Assembly: GCA_949127775.1 (NCBI GenBank)
Contig: CASBQF010000094.1
Coordinates: 80,198 to 123,923, forward strand
DNA length: 43,726 nt
Source: Oscillatoriales cyanobacterium PMM_0080
GTDB lineage: Bacteria > Cyanobacteriota > Cyanobacteriia > Cyanobacteriales > Microcoleaceae
Reading direction: 5' to 3'
Shown here one piece after another: positions 1-7,622 of this stretch. A model generated the notes under the pieces. That model worked only from the letters and a program-made list of their open reading frames with translations. It ran no database searches and was not told where the DNA came from. Position numbers and translations under genes: made by a program. Each line of letters begins with the position of its first letter. The stretch's first letter is position 1.

Positions 1-747
1 ATCGATTTGATGCTCGCAGCAATTTCCTATTCCTGTTTAATTTACGTAGATTTCAGCGGTTACTCAGATTTAGCAAACGGCATCTCTTGCTTGCTGGGTT
101 TCAAACCGATCGCCAATTTTAATATGCCCTATCGATCGCTCAGCTTACAAGAATTTTGGAAACGGTGGCACATCAGTCTTTCGGAGTGGCTTAGAGATTA
201 CGTTTACTTCCCCTTGGGCGGCAATAAATACGGCAAATTGCGGAAATACCTAAATTTAGTGATGACAATGGCGATCGGCGGATTTTGGCACGGCGCAGGT
301 TTAAACTTTATCGTTTGGGGAGCAATTCACGGTTTAGGATTAGTTGTCAACCATCTATGTAAAGATGTTCCCCAGGCGATCGGCCTCAAATTCGACTTTT
401 ATAATTCAAGAATTGCCAAATTTATGAGTTGGCTGTTAACCTTTAGTTTTGTCACCTGTAGCTGGGTATTTTTCGGCACACCCAACTGGGAAACTGCGGT
501 TAGGTTTTTTCAGGGAATATTTCGTTTTTCCGCTGCAACTGTTCAATTCAACTTTTGGCAATTGTACTTAGTCATTGGAGTCATTGGCGCAATCAACCTG
601 TGGGGCGATCGCATTTCCCAACTATTGCAAACCGTATTTTCCTTAAAAAACATATTCTTTCGGATTGTCTTAGTTTCCCTGTTCGTGTATGCTATTTTGA
701 TGCTGGGGCCGAGTACCGTCCCGCCTTTTATATACTTTAATTTCTAA
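1..747 (+). CDS. MBOAT family O-acyltransferase (AlgI/DltB-like), 5' truncated
   Basis: This is the C-terminal half of a polytopic membrane O-acyltransferase of the kind that moves acetyl groups across the membrane onto exported polysaccharide. The reading frame is open to the first base of the window, so the start lies outside; the family is usually about 450-500 residues and about 248 are present. Visible family marks are the WHISLSEWLRDYVYFPLGG block, the GGFWHGAG block and the membrane His in the AIHGLGL segment, which is the invariant MBOAT histidine. Several hydrophobic helices follow. An SGNH-type protein starts 5 nt after the stop, the usual pairing of an MBOAT channel with an extracytoplasmic acyl-transfer partner. 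The substrate polymer cannot be read from this sequence. Confidence 0.88.
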   Translation: MDLMLAAISYSCLIYVDFSGYSDLANGISCLLGFKPIANFNMPYRSLSLQEFWKRWHISLSEWLRDYVYFPLGGNKYGKLRKYLNLVMTMAIGGFWHGAGLNFIVWGAIHGLGLVVNHLCKDVPQAIGLKFDFYNSRIAKFMSWLLTFSFVTCSWVFFGTPNWETAVRFFQGIFRFSAATVQFNFWQLYLVIGVIGAINLWGDRISQLLQTVFSLKNIFFRIVLVSLFVYAILMLGPSTVPPFIYFNF

Positions 748-752
748 CAAAG

Positions 753-1721
753 ATGAGAGACCGAGAAATTCTGCTGATCGTTACTTCTGTAATTCTAACT
801 TTAATATTTACCAACTTATCCTTATTTCTAAAAAGCTTTTCCTCAACACCTTTCGCCAGCCCCGAAATCAAACAAGCAGCAAGGCAGATTGAGCTGGATG
901 GTTTCAGGAAATCCGAACAAGATTTTTGGAGCAAAATCAAAGATATCAACTTCGATAGCATTCCCAAAAAATCAGAATCCGCCCCAGTCAAAACCGCAAG
1001 AAAATCGGCAGTTGTACCTCAAACAACTGCTAAAAAATCAATTGCAGCCAAACCAAAATTAACCGTACTTTATCGCAAATTTTTATTTATTGGAGATTCC
1101 GTAATGTTCGACTTAGGAACTCAACTCCAGTACACTCTCAAGGAAAAATACAATATCGCCGACACGAAAAATGAGTACAAAGCATCGAGCGGATTAAATC
1201 GGATAGATTATTATGATTGGTATGCCAGAACCACCGAAATCATCAAGGATTACCGACCCGATGTAGTAGTAGTTTTGTTCGGAGGCAATGATACTCAAGA
1301 TATCGCTGATTCTCAAGGTAAATACCGGGCAATTATGACAAAAGAATGGCAAAAAGCTTATCAAGAAAGAGTCCAAAAATATGCCAAATTACTTGACTCT
1401 TCTTCCGTCAAAAAAGTGTACTGGGTAGGTCAATCGATATCCAACAAATCTCAGTATATCCAACAGTTTCCTGTGATGAATGATATTTATAAAAGTGCCA
1501 GTAAATCTTCTCCAAAAATCGAATTCATTTCTACTTGGGATACGTTTGCAGAATCGGGTAAATTTGTCCCTGTAGTTGCTGATAAATCTGGGAAGCGAGG
1601 CTATGTAAAAATCAATGATGGTGTGCACTTTACCTCCCACGGAGCTCAAATTATCAGCGACTTAATTGTTGATAAAATGGCTACGGATAAAGTCTTAAAA
1701 GTCCCTAAGAATAAACCCTAA
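753..1721 (+). CDS. membrane-anchored SGNH/GDSL hydrolase (DUF459-like)
   Basis: A 322-residue protein with an N-terminal membrane anchor (about residues 6-27), a Lys/Ser/Pro-rich linker (about 70-103) and an SGNH hydrolase domain. The catalytic blocks are visible: IGDS with Ser116, a strand ending FGGND with Asn179, and DGVHF with Asp289 and His292. By family knowledge such proteins act outside the membrane as esterases or acyltransferases. The gene is 5 nt downstream of the MBOAT gene on the same strand and is almost certainly co-transcribed with it. The inferred role is the extracytoplasmic half of a polysaccharide O-acetylation system, as in AlgI/AlgJ or PatA/PatB pairs. Specificity is unknown. 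Start chosen at the ATG right after the upstream stop. Confidence 0.82.
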   Translation: MRDREILLIVTSVILTLIFTNLSLFLKSFSSTPFASPEIKQAARQIELDGFRKSEQDFWSKIKDINFDSIPKKSESAPVKTARKSAVVPQTTAKKSIAAKPKLTVLYRKFLFIGDSVMFDLGTQLQYTLKEKYNIADTKNEYKASSGLNRIDYYDWYARTTEIIKDYRPDVVVVLFGGNDTQDIADSQGKYRAIMTKEWQKAYQERVQKYAKLLDSSSVKKVYWVGQSISNKSQYIQQFPVMNDIYKSASKSSPKIEFISTWDTFAESGKFVPVVADKSGKRGYVKINDGVHFTSHGAQIISDLIVDKMATDKVLKVPKNKP

Positions 1722-1750
1722 AATTTAATAACTGGTTCCCATTTGGAGTC

Positions 1751-1858
1751 AGAAACCGGGTTTCTTGGATTTGGGGGCGATGTGTAGGAGTCAGAAACCG
1801 GGTTTCTTCATTCAACCTCGGTGAAGATGCCAAAAATATCGCAGAAACCCGGTTTCTT
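1751..1858. repeat. palindromic intergenic repeats, family 1 (AGAAACCGGGTTTCTT)
   Basis: Three near-palindromes: AGAAACCGGGTTTCTT at 1751-1766 and 1793-1808, and its reverse complement AGAAACCCGGTTTCTT at 1843-1858. The last two form a pair 34 nt apart, and the same paired layout recurs at 2581-2646 and 13810-13876. The position just beyond the stop codon of a leftward gene would let it act as an RNA hairpin or decay barrier, but no terminator T-run is seen. Confidence 0.85.
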
Positions 1859-1879
1859 GGATTATCGACTAGCTGGATG

Positions 1880-2530
1880 TTATTCTTGAATGTCACTTGT
1901 TTGCTGGCTTACTTCCTCTGATTCAACTTCAAAATTAATTCGTTCATAAATCTCTGTCAGTGCCATTTGAAATTCTACAGATTCTAGGGTTAATACAGAT
2001 TCCTCTGAATCATATTCTGTTAATACCCATTTCCCGTTAGAGTTTTTAGCAAATTGCTCAATGTGATAGCTATATTGATCTACTAAAATGTATTCCTGAA
2101 ACTCAGGAATTGAGCGATACGCGAGAAATTTGCCACCGCGATCATAGTCTTTGGTAGAATTAGATAAAACCTCGACGATTACCAGAGGATTTGTGACAAG
2201 TGTTTTGTTACTTCCTTGATATTGTGGTTCTCCTTGAATCACCATGATATCGGGATAGACGTAGCGGCGAGTTAGGGGTATCCACAGGCGCACATCATTG
2301 ATAAATGTTTCGTAATCTTGACCATTCACACTCAAGGGGAATTTTCGGCAAAAATTCAGTGCGATTTTGTTGTGGTTTGCTGTTCCGCCTGTCATTGGTA
2401 TAATCTCTCCATCGTGGTATTCACTTTTGTCGATCGCACTTTCTTCTAATGCGAGATATTCCTCCGGGGTGTAGTGGCGTTTTTCGGTTGATGATTGCTT
2501 GGTGATTGCTGGTTTTTCTTGGGTTTGCAT
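1880..2530 (-). CDS. Uma2 family (DUF820) PD-(D/E)XK nuclease-fold protein
   Basis: A 216-residue member of the Uma2 family, which is hugely expanded in cyanobacteria and has a restriction-endonuclease-like fold but no established cellular role. Diagnostic stretches are YTPEEYLALEE, SEYHDGEIIPMTGGT, the YPDIMVI strand with its Asp, and the IVEVLS strand with its Glu followed by DRGGKFLAYRSIP. These carry the acidic residues of the putative active site. A Shine-Dalgarno-like AAGGGA lies just before the ATG. Family-1 palindromic repeats flank the gene on both sides (1793-1858 and 2581-2646), so it may have arrived or duplicated as a repeat-bounded cassette; that is inference. A second, diverged Uma2 gene is at 32526-33116. 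Confidence 0.88.
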   Translation of the reverse strand: MQTQEKPAITKQSSTEKRHYTPEEYLALEESAIDKSEYHDGEIIPMTGGTANHNKIALNFCRKFPLSVNGQDYETFINDVRLWIPLTRRYVYPDIMVIQGEPQYQGSNKTLVTNPLVIVEVLSNSTKDYDRGGKFLAYRSIPEFQEYILVDQYSYHIEQFAKNSNGKWVLTEYDSEESVLTLESVEFQMALTEIYERINFEVESEEVSQQTSDIQE

Positions 2531-2580
2531 AGTCGTTCCCTTCTACTCTGAAGTGATTTCATGATAACGTGTGGAGTCTC

Positions 2581-2646
2581 AGAAACCGGGTTTCTTCACG
2601 AAATTTTGGTTAAGATGCAAAAGTTATCGCAGAAGCCCGGTTTCTT
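2581..2646. repeat. paired palindromic repeat, family 1
   Basis: AGAAACCGGGTTTCTT at 2581-2596 and a one-base variant of its reverse complement at 2631-2646, separated by 34 nt. It lies between the stop of gloA (2650) and the start of the Uma2 gene. The 34-nt spacer resembles that of the copy at 1793-1858 (shared AAGATGC and TATCGCAGAA words), so the unit is the pair, not the single palindrome. Confidence 0.85.
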
Positions 2647-2649
2647 GGA

Positions 2650-3045
2650 TTAGTCGAGTCGATTTTCCAGTTGAATTAATTCAACTTTATAGCCATCTGG
2701 ATCTTCCACAAAAGCAATGACAGTTGAACCGTGTTTCATCGGGCCGGGTTCACGACTAACTTTACCACCACGGGCTTTAATTTCATTGCAAGTAGCGTAA
2801 ATGTCATCAATGCCGATCGCAATATGGCCGTAAGCATCCCCTAAACTGTACTCTGCGACGCCCCAATTGTAAGTTAATTCCAAAACTGTAGTATCGGACA
2901 TATCGCCGTAGCCCACAAAAGCCAGGGTGAATTTACCATCTGGATACTCTTTTTGTCGCAGCAGTTTCATCCCCAGCACTTCGGTATAAAATTTGAGGGA
3001 CTCTTCTAGGTTTCCGACTCGCAGCATTGTGTGTAGTAGTTGCAT
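2650..3045 (-). CDS. gloA: lactoylglutathione lyase (glyoxalase I)
   Basis: Glyoxalase I isomerises the hemithioacetal of methylglyoxal and glutathione to S-lactoylglutathione in the cytosol, the first step of methylglyoxal detoxification. At 131 residues it has the normal length of the bacterial enzyme (E. coli 135). The vicinal-oxygen-chelate fold is clear: the N-terminal [18 protein letters not shown], the central ELTYNWG and the C-terminal [14 protein letters not shown]. All four metal ligands are in place: His5, Glu56, His74 and Glu122, the pattern of the Ni/Co-type E. coli enzyme. The gene is single, leftward, and ends directly against a family-1 repeat pair. Confidence 0.95.
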   Translation of the reverse strand: MQLLHTMLRVGNLEESLKFYTEVLGMKLLRQKEYPDGKFTLAFVGYGDMSDTTVLELTYNWGVAEYSLGDAYGHIAIGIDDIYATCNEIKARGGKVSREPGPMKHGSTVIAFVEDPDGYKVELIQLENRLD

Positions 3046-3145
3046 TTATCTCACTCCCAAATTTTTAAGCTTTCTCCAATTTTAGCTATTTCTTGGTGAA
3101 AAAACTCGCGCCTCAACCGTCACAATTGCCGCAGGCTCCTGCTAT

Positions 3146-3303
3146 ATATCAAATCCGGTAGGATCGAAATTAATATTACTCACAGCCACCAGGAGACGGC
3201 AGTGCCGTGTCCCTACCGTGATTAATTGTAGGGACACGGCACTGCCGTCTCCTCTATATCTGCCATCTCCTCTATATCATTCCGATAACACCGGAATTGA
3301 TAT
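3146..3303. repeat. 158-bp nested inverted-repeat element (MITE-like)
   Basis: The outer arms are ATATCAAATCCGGT (3146-3159) and ACCGGAATTGATAT (3290-3303), matching at 13 of 14 positions. Nested inside is a perfect 26-bp inverted repeat, 3191-3216 against 3228-3253, with an 11-nt loop; its core ACGGCAGTGCCGT is itself palindromic. The right end reaches the stop codon of the cupredoxin gene. The same ACGGCACTGCCGTGTCC core recurs at 41411-41473. No coding capacity. Confidence 0.8.
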
Positions 3304-3815
3304 TATCCCTGTACTTCCACCACGCCTCTAAACATATTCATGCCGCAAGTAAATAGGTATCGTCCAGGTTTTTGAGGGGTGAATTCAACAGCCGTTACCT
3401 GATTTAGAGGTAATTCTCGCACAATGTGAAAATCTGGTAACAACACTTTTTCAAGACAACTGTTGGGATCGCGCCTCAAGAAATTGAGCCTGACTAATTG
3501 ACCTGCTTTCACAACTACAGTGGCAGGCTCATAACCCCCGTCTACAGTAATAGTCAACTCTTGTATCCCCTGAATAGATTCAGCTTGCTGCCCTTTAGCT
3601 TTATTGAACAAAAACCACCACAATTCCAAACCAATTAATGTTAAACCACCTATTGTGACGCCAATTTTCAAACCTAGTGGCTGTTCAATGCTACGGAATT
3701 GAGTTTTTGAAGTAGAATGCTGGACGGACATTTCGGAAGCTTGAACTCCCGATGCCATTCCCATCACAAGTCCTAAACTCGCGAGACTTCCCCAAATTTT
3801 ACTAGGCTGTAACAT
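3303..3815 (-). CDS. membrane-anchored cupredoxin-domain protein
   Basis: A 170-residue protein with two hydrophobic segments (about 8-24, signal-like, and 48-70) and a C-terminal cupredoxin-like domain (about 83-170). Candidate copper ligands are Cys120, His130, Cys157 and Met159/Met161, the last three residues within FTCGMNMFRG. This resembles EfeO/CusF-neighbourhood cupredoxins more than plastocyanin. It is the third gene of an apparent leftward operon after the HMA chaperone and the Cu(I)-ATPase, starting 19 nt beyond the ATPase stop with a good GGAGG site. Inference: a periplasm- or thylakoid-lumen-facing copper acceptor for the ATPase. It is not plastocyanin, because length, ligand order and the membrane anchor all differ. 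Confidence 0.8.
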   Translation of the reverse strand: MLQPSKIWGSLASLGLVMGMASGVQASEMSVQHSTSKTQFRSIEQPLGLKIGVTIGGLTLIGLELWWFLFNKAKGQQAESIQGIQELTITVDGGYEPATVVVKAGQLVRLNFLRRDPNSCLEKVLLPDFHIVRELPLNQVTAVEFTPQKPGRYLFTCGMNMFRGVVEVQG

Positions 3816-3834
3816 TTTTTTAATTCCTCCAAAC

Positions 3835-6090
3835 TTAGGCTATAGATTTGGCTTTAAAATTCCGCAGACGTAAAGCATTAGTTACTACCGAAAGCGAACT
3901 AAAAGCCATTGCTCCCCCGGCGATAATTGGATTTAGCAGCCAGCCAAAAATTGGGTACAAAATGCCAGCGGCGATCGGTATTCCAGCGATGTTGTAAATA
4001 AAGGCAAAAAACAGATTTTCGCGGATGTTCCGCATGGTGGCGCGTGACAGTTGAATTGCTGTAACTATGCCTTGCAAATCTCCTGAAATTAAGGTAATGT
4101 CGCTGGCGGCGATCGCCACATCTGTGCCGGTACCGATCGCAATTCCCACATCTGCTAAGGCCAAAGCCGGCGCGTCGTTAATCCCGTCTCCCACCATCGC
4201 GACAATCTTGCCTTCCCTTTGCAGCGCTTGGATTTGAGCGGCTTTTTGGTCTGGTCTAACTTCGGCAAAAACGCGAGTAATGCCGACAGATTGGGCGATC
4301 GACTCCGCAGTCGCTCGATTGTCCCCAGTCAGCATCACCACCTCCAAACCGAGCTTTTGCAGTGCTTTCACCGCCTGCGCTGACGACGGTTTCAGGGCAT
4401 CAGAAATGCCCATAACTGCCTCAATTTTTCCCTCTACAGCCATCCAAACCACCGTTTTGCTCGAAACTTCCAAATCTCTCGCCCGCAGTTCCAGATAGTC
4501 AGTATCGCAGCCCATTTCCTGCATCCATCGGAGGGTTCCCAGGGCGATCGACTTTCCGCCAACAACCCCTCGCACACCGCTTCCCGCGACGGCCTCAAAA
4601 TCCCGAATATCTGTCAAATTCACCTCTTGAGATTTAGCGTATCTCACCACAGCTTCCCCGACAGGATGCTCCGAATTTCGTTCTACAGAAGCTGCCAATT
4701 CCAGCAACTTTAACTCATTGCTATCCGCCGTTCCTTTAACAGTCACAAAATCAGTTACAGTCGGCTTCCCTTCCGTGAGAGTCCCAGTTTTATCTAACAC
4801 AATAACTTGAATTTTTTGCGCTAATTCTAAACTATCGGCTCCTTTAATTAAAATCCCGTTTTCCGCACCTTTACCAGTTCCCACCATCACAGCAGTCGGA
4901 GTCGCCAAACCCAAAGCACAGGGACAGGCAATAATTAACACTTCCACCATTGTCACCGTTGCCAAAGTAGTGTTACCAGTCGCGTTAAACCAGATTACAA
5001 AAGTAGCTAAAGCGATGGCAATTACTACCGGAACAAACCAGCCCGTTACTTGGTCTGCTAACTTTTGAATCGGTGCTTTTGACCCCTGTGCCTCCTGTAC
5101 CATCTTGACAATTTGAGCTAAAAATGTATCTTTGCCAACCCTGGTAGCGCGAAACTTGAAGCTGCCAGTTTTGTTGATTGTCGCTCCGATAACTTCGTCG
5201 CCAAGCTGCTTTTTAGCGGGCAAACTTTCGCCCGTAACCATTGCTTCGTCAACCGTCGAAGAGCCTTCAATTACCTCTCCGTCAACGGGGATTTGCTCGC
5301 CCGGGCGCACCTGCACGATGTCGCCAATTTCCACTTGGGCGATCGGCATTTCTAACTCTTCGCCGTTGCGAATTATCCGAGCAGTTTTTGCTTGCAAACC
5401 CATGAGTTTGCGAATCGCTTCCGAAGTCTCTCCCTTCGCGCGATTTTCGAGGTTTTTCCCCAACAAAATTAAGGCGACAACGCTAGCAGCAACTTCGTAG
5501 TAAACGCTGGGAGTCAAGCCTTGGGAAGTGAAGAAACCGGGAAAAAATGTCACAAATACCGAATAAAAGTAAGCAGCACTCGTACCCAAAGCAATCAGGG
5601 TATCCATTGTCGCGACGCGCCGTTTAAAGGATTTCCAAGCGCCCACATAAAACGATTTGCCACACCAAAATTGTACAGGTGATGTCAGGACTAATTGCAG
5701 CCAATAATTGTGCAGCCATGCGGGGATGAATGGTAGGTGCAAGCCGGTCATCGCTGGAATACCACCCACAAGGAGCAGAATGCTGATGCTGCCTGCGATC
5801 CAGAGTTTTCGCTGCAATTTTTTAGATGCGGATTTGCGATCGGCTTTTTCTGCATCATCTTCCTCCGCCGCCATTTCTTGCAGCGGCAAAGCTTCGTATC
5901 CCGCCGCATCAACAGCCGATTGAATTGTTGCTAAGTTGGTTTGCTTCGAGTCATATTTGATGCTTGCTTGTTCCATTCCAAAATTGACACGGCATTCAAT
6001 TACGCCGGGAACAGATTTGATTGCTTGTTCGACAGACGAAGCACAGGATGCACAACTCATTCCCCGCAATTTAAGTGTAAGATTGTCCAT
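3835..6090 (-). CDS. copA: Cu(I)-translocating P1B-type ATPase
   Basis: A 751-residue copper pump using ATP to move Cu(I) out of the cytosol. Order of parts: one N-terminal HMA domain with GMSCASC (Cys13, Cys16); membrane helices at about 94-112, 125-145, 164-184 and 196-212; actuator TGES (286-289); CPC metal site (389-391); phosphorylation motif DKTGT (Asp433); HP motif (475-476); GDGIND (634-639). The last two helices carry YN (699-700) and MxxSS (728-732), the Cu(I)-specific signature of the P1B-1 class. An AGGAGGG site precedes the ATG. It lies between a copper chaperone (58 nt upstream) and a cupredoxin. Cyanobacteria have two such pumps, CtaA (import) and PacS (thylakoid); which one this is cannot be decided here, and the context favours resistance or trafficking. 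Confidence 0.93.
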   Translation of the reverse strand: MDNLTLKLRGMSCASCASSVEQAIKSVPGVIECRVNFGMEQASIKYDSKQTNLATIQSAVDAAGYEALPLQEMAAEEDDAEKADRKSASKKLQRKLWIAGSISILLLVGGIPAMTGLHLPFIPAWLHNYWLQLVLTSPVQFWCGKSFYVGAWKSFKRRVATMDTLIALGTSAAYFYSVFVTFFPGFFTSQGLTPSVYYEVAASVVALILLGKNLENRAKGETSEAIRKLMGLQAKTARIIRNGEELEMPIAQVEIGDIVQVRPGEQIPVDGEVIEGSSTVDEAMVTGESLPAKKQLGDEVIGATINKTGSFKFRATRVGKDTFLAQIVKMVQEAQGSKAPIQKLADQVTGWFVPVVIAIALATFVIWFNATGNTTLATVTMVEVLIIACPCALGLATPTAVMVGTGKGAENGILIKGADSLELAQKIQVIVLDKTGTLTEGKPTVTDFVTVKGTADSNELKLLELAASVERNSEHPVGEAVVRYAKSQEVNLTDIRDFEAVAGSGVRGVVGGKSIALGTLRWMQEMGCDTDYLELRARDLEVSSKTVVWMAVEGKIEAVMGISDALKPSSAQAVKALQKLGLEVVMLTGDNRATAESIAQSVGITRVFAEVRPDQKAAQIQALQREGKIVAMVGDGINDAPALALADVGIAIGTGTDVAIAASDITLISGDLQGIVTAIQLSRATMRNIRENLFFAFIYNIAGIPIAAGILYPIFGWLLNPIIAGGAMAFSSLSVVTNALRLRNFKAKSIA

Positions 6091-6122
6091 AAATGCCCTC
6101 CTAAATTAGAAAATTTCCTTGC

Positions 6123-6150
6123 AACTGTCAATTGTCAATTGTCAACTGTC
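6123..6150. repeat. heptamer tandem repeat (STRR), CAGTTGA family
   Basis: Four 7-bp units, AACTGTC or AATTGTC, which on the other strand are GACAGTT/GACAATT, the same family as the arrays at 19639-19666 and 27468-27517. It overlaps the stop codon of the chaperone gene and fills the gap before the ATPase gene. Confidence 0.85.
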
Positions 6151-6343
6151 AACTGGCATGATAGCCAGCAGATGCGATCGCATTCCTAACTTCACTTTCC
6201 GGCTTAGCTGTTTGGATTGTGACCAATTTTGTCTTCAGATCCGCCTCAACAGTGGCTGCTGAGTCAATGGATTGGACTGCTTTTGTTATGGTATTCGCAC
6301 AAGCAGAACAAGCCATCTTAGGAACTTTTAGCTGTAAAGTCAT
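6149..6343 (-). CDS. HMA-domain copper chaperone (Atx1/CopZ-like)
   Basis: A 64-residue single HMA domain that would carry Cu(I) in the cytosol to the ATPase encoded next. It contains the MACSAC metal loop (MxCxxC) near the N-terminus, and the rest fits the beta-alpha-beta-beta-alpha-beta pattern, ending AIASAGYHAS. I place the start at the ATG ending at 6343 because a GAGG site sits about 8 nt before it and the metal loop then falls at the normal distance; an in-frame start 11 codons upstream would add a tail unlike the family. It is the first gene of the chaperone-ATPase-cupredoxin operon, behind a MerR-type promoter. Confidence 0.88.
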   Translation of the reverse strand: MTLQLKVPKMACSACANTITKAVQSIDSAATVEADLKTKLVTIQTAKPESEVRNAIASAGYHAS

Positions 6344-6392
6344 AATTTTAACCTCAGCAGAAACTACTCTGCTCAATCAATGAATTAACTTC

Positions 6393-6424
6393 ATTATAAA
6401 GTCTCCACTTAGCAGGAGAGTCAA
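6393..6424 (-). promoter_or_regulatory. MerR-family-type promoter/operator for the copper chaperone-ATPase operon
   Basis: Read leftward: -35 TTGACT (6424-6419), -10 TATAAT (6398-6393) and an overlong 20-bp spacer. The spacer lies in a 22-bp dyad (6400-6421) whose 7-bp arms, ACTCTCC and GGAGACT, match at 6 of 7 positions. The 19-20 bp spacing with a centred dyad is the hallmark of MerR-family activators (CueR, ZntR), and the arms resemble the ZntR/MerR ACTCT...AGAGT type. No merR-like gene is in the window, so the regulator would be encoded elsewhere. Confidence 0.65.
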
Positions 6425-6429
6425 GTCTA

Positions 6430-6457
6430 TTTTAGATTTTAGATTTTAGATTTTAAA
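6430..6457. repeat. heptamer tandem repeat (TTTTAGA)
   Basis: Three TTTTAGA units plus one TTTTAAA, lying exactly between the leftward MerR-type promoter and the rightward CopR-type box. It may be only a spacer, but copy-number changes would alter the distance between the two regulatory sites. Confidence 0.8.
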
Positions 6458-6458
6458 T

Positions 6459-6495
6459 TTCATCCTTATTTCATTTCTATGTGACAATGTAAATA
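6459..6495 (+). promoter_or_regulatory. CopR-type box 1 and -10 element, copM promoter
   Basis: Direct repeat TTCAT (6459-6463), 6 nt, TTCAT (6470-6474), an 11-bp period typical of OmpR/PhoB regulators. Fifteen nt later is the -10-like TAAATA (6490-6495). The same arrangement recurs at 7829 and 13939. The Synechocystis CopR site is, to my recollection, TTCAT-N4-7-TTCAT, so the cognate regulator is probably the CopR-like protein at 14655. Confidence 0.75.
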
Positions 6496-6524
6496 TAAGC
6501 GAACAATTTAACTATCTAAAATCT

Positions 6525-7247
6525 ATGAAACTCGTTTCATTAAAAACAGGTTTGACAGCGTTGATATTGACCTGTGCAACCGCCCTAACCAGCGGAATGC
6601 TTGCAGCCTGTTCAAAAGCTCCTACAAGCCAAACTCAAGCACCAAATATTACCGCCGCAACTGAAACAAATAACAAGCAAGACGTGGCACAAGGCGGTAT
6701 GGGTGGCATGGGTGGCATGGGTGGCATGAATCATAATATGTCAATGGATTTAGGCCCTGCTGATGCCGACTACGATTTGCGATTTATTGATGGCATGACA
6801 GTACACCATCAAGGTGCTGTCAACATGGCGAAAGAGGTGCTGAACAAATCCAAACGCCCGGAAATGAAAAAACTAGCAAATAACATTATTGCCGCTCAAA
6901 ACCGCGAAATCAATCAAATGAAACAGTGGCGAAAAAACTGGTACGCCAAAGCCGACAATACACCGATGGCTTATCATGCTCAAATGGGTCATATGATGGC
7001 AATGACTCCCGAACAAATGCAAAGCATGATGATGAGCATGGATTTAGGCGTTGCTGACGACCAATTTGACTTGCGCTTTCTGAATGCGATGATTCCCCAC
7101 CACGAAGGAGCTTTAGTGATGGCTGAAGATGCTTTGAAAAAGTCAAAACGGCCGGAAATGAAGAAATTATCTGAAGAGATTCTGACTTCGCAAAAGCAAG
7201 AAATTCAGCAAATGAAAGACTGGCGCAAAGCTTGGTACAAACAGTAG
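6525..7247 (+). CDS. copM: CopM-like Met-rich DUF305 lipoprotein, periplasmic copper binder
   Basis: A 240-residue exported protein with a signal peptide and a lipobox LAAC (Cys29), a short linker, a GGM repeat run (about 57-68) followed by MNHNMSM, and two DUF305 four-helix domains (about 84-140 and 182-238). Each domain has the pattern DLRF...M..HH.GA..MA and ends in a QMK.WRK.WY block. Met and His clusters (for example QMGHMMAM and MQSMMMSM) suit Cu(I) and Cu(II) binding. In Synechocystis CopM is a DUF305 protein secreted with the CopRS system. The gene here stands alone behind a CopR-type box, so copper induction is expected. No clear Shine-Dalgarno site. A decayed copy lies at 7351-7486. 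Confidence 0.82.
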   Translation: MKLVSLKTGLTALILTCATALTSGMLAACSKAPTSQTQAPNITAATETNNKQDVAQGGMGGMGGMGGMNHNMSMDLGPADADYDLRFIDGMTVHHQGAVNMAKEVLNKSKRPEMKKLANNIIAAQNREINQMKQWRKNWYAKADNTPMAYHAQMGHMMAMTPEQMQSMMMSMDLGVADDQFDLRFLNAMIPHHEGALVMAEDALKKSKRPEMKKLSEEILTSQKQEIQQMKDWRKAWYKQ

Positions 7248-7281
7248 TGACGGGCTGGATTAATTAATCGCAATATCTATA

Positions 7282-7337
7282 GGGGCGGGTTCACCGAAAT
7301 ATTAATCGTAAGTCAAAAAGCCCAGTAAACCCGCCCC
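7282..7337. repeat. paired inverted repeat, family 2 (GGGGCGGGTT)
   Basis: Perfect 10-bp arms GGGGCGGGTT (7282-7291) and AACCCGCCCC (7328-7337) around a 36-nt spacer, downstream of copM. A related pair is at 17525-17582 and a lone half at 34668-34678. Could fold as a hairpin after copM, but there is no T-run. Confidence 0.75.
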
Positions 7338-7350
7338 GGTATTAGTTCCA

Positions 7351-7486
7351 CAAACAAGACGTGACACAAATCTACATAATGAGTGATGTGAATCACAGTG
7401 TGTGCATTATTCAGGAAATATTTGCTTCACAAGAGCCAGAAATAGATTAAATAAAAAAGTGGCATAAAGTGTTGTACAAACAGTAA
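7351..7486 (+). pseudogene. decayed, internally deleted copy of the copM-like DUF305 gene
   Basis: The frame reads KQDVTQ, then VNHS, then QEIFASQEPEID, stop, IKKWHKVLYKQ, stop. Compare KQDVAQ, MNHN and EEILTSQKQEIQQMKDWRKAWYKQ in copM. Over the last 75 nt the two DNAs align without gaps at about 52 identities. The in-frame TAA at 7448-7450 replaces a Gln codon (CAA in copM). The matching start, both DUF305 cores and most of the Met-rich part are gone. The order and phase of the remaining pieces are kept, so this is a tandem duplicate in decay and not a chance match. Confidence 0.75.
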
Positions 7487-7537
7487 TTTAGCTCGATTAC
7501 GGCTATCAGTAGTTGTCTGAATTCAGATCATTTCATG

Positions 7538-7583
7538 TTTTACGTAAAAATACTGTAGACAATTTAGAAGCAGTCGCTATAAA
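7538..7583 (+). promoter_or_regulatory. candidate promoter with 12-bp palindrome
   Basis: A perfect palindrome TTTTACGTAAAA (7538-7549) is followed by a -35-like TAGACA (7556-7561) and a -10-like TATAAA (7578-7583), 16 nt apart and 40 nt before the ATG of the 65-residue gene. Sequence-based guess only; the palindrome could be an operator. Confidence 0.4.
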
Positions 7584-7622
7584 GTATGGAAGTCACCACA
7601 AAACTTTATACAGGGGTATTCT

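Noticed and set aside
5132-5500. Long open frame antisense to the copper ATPase gene
   Set aside because: It mirrors the strongly conserved ATPase frame, has no ribosome site and an unnatural composition.
7522-7536. Possible fourth CopR box (TTCAG-N5-TTCAT) upstream of the 65-residue gene
   Set aside because: The first half differs, the spacer is 5 nt instead of 6, and no -10-like hexamer lies 15 nt downstream, unlike the three accepted boxes.
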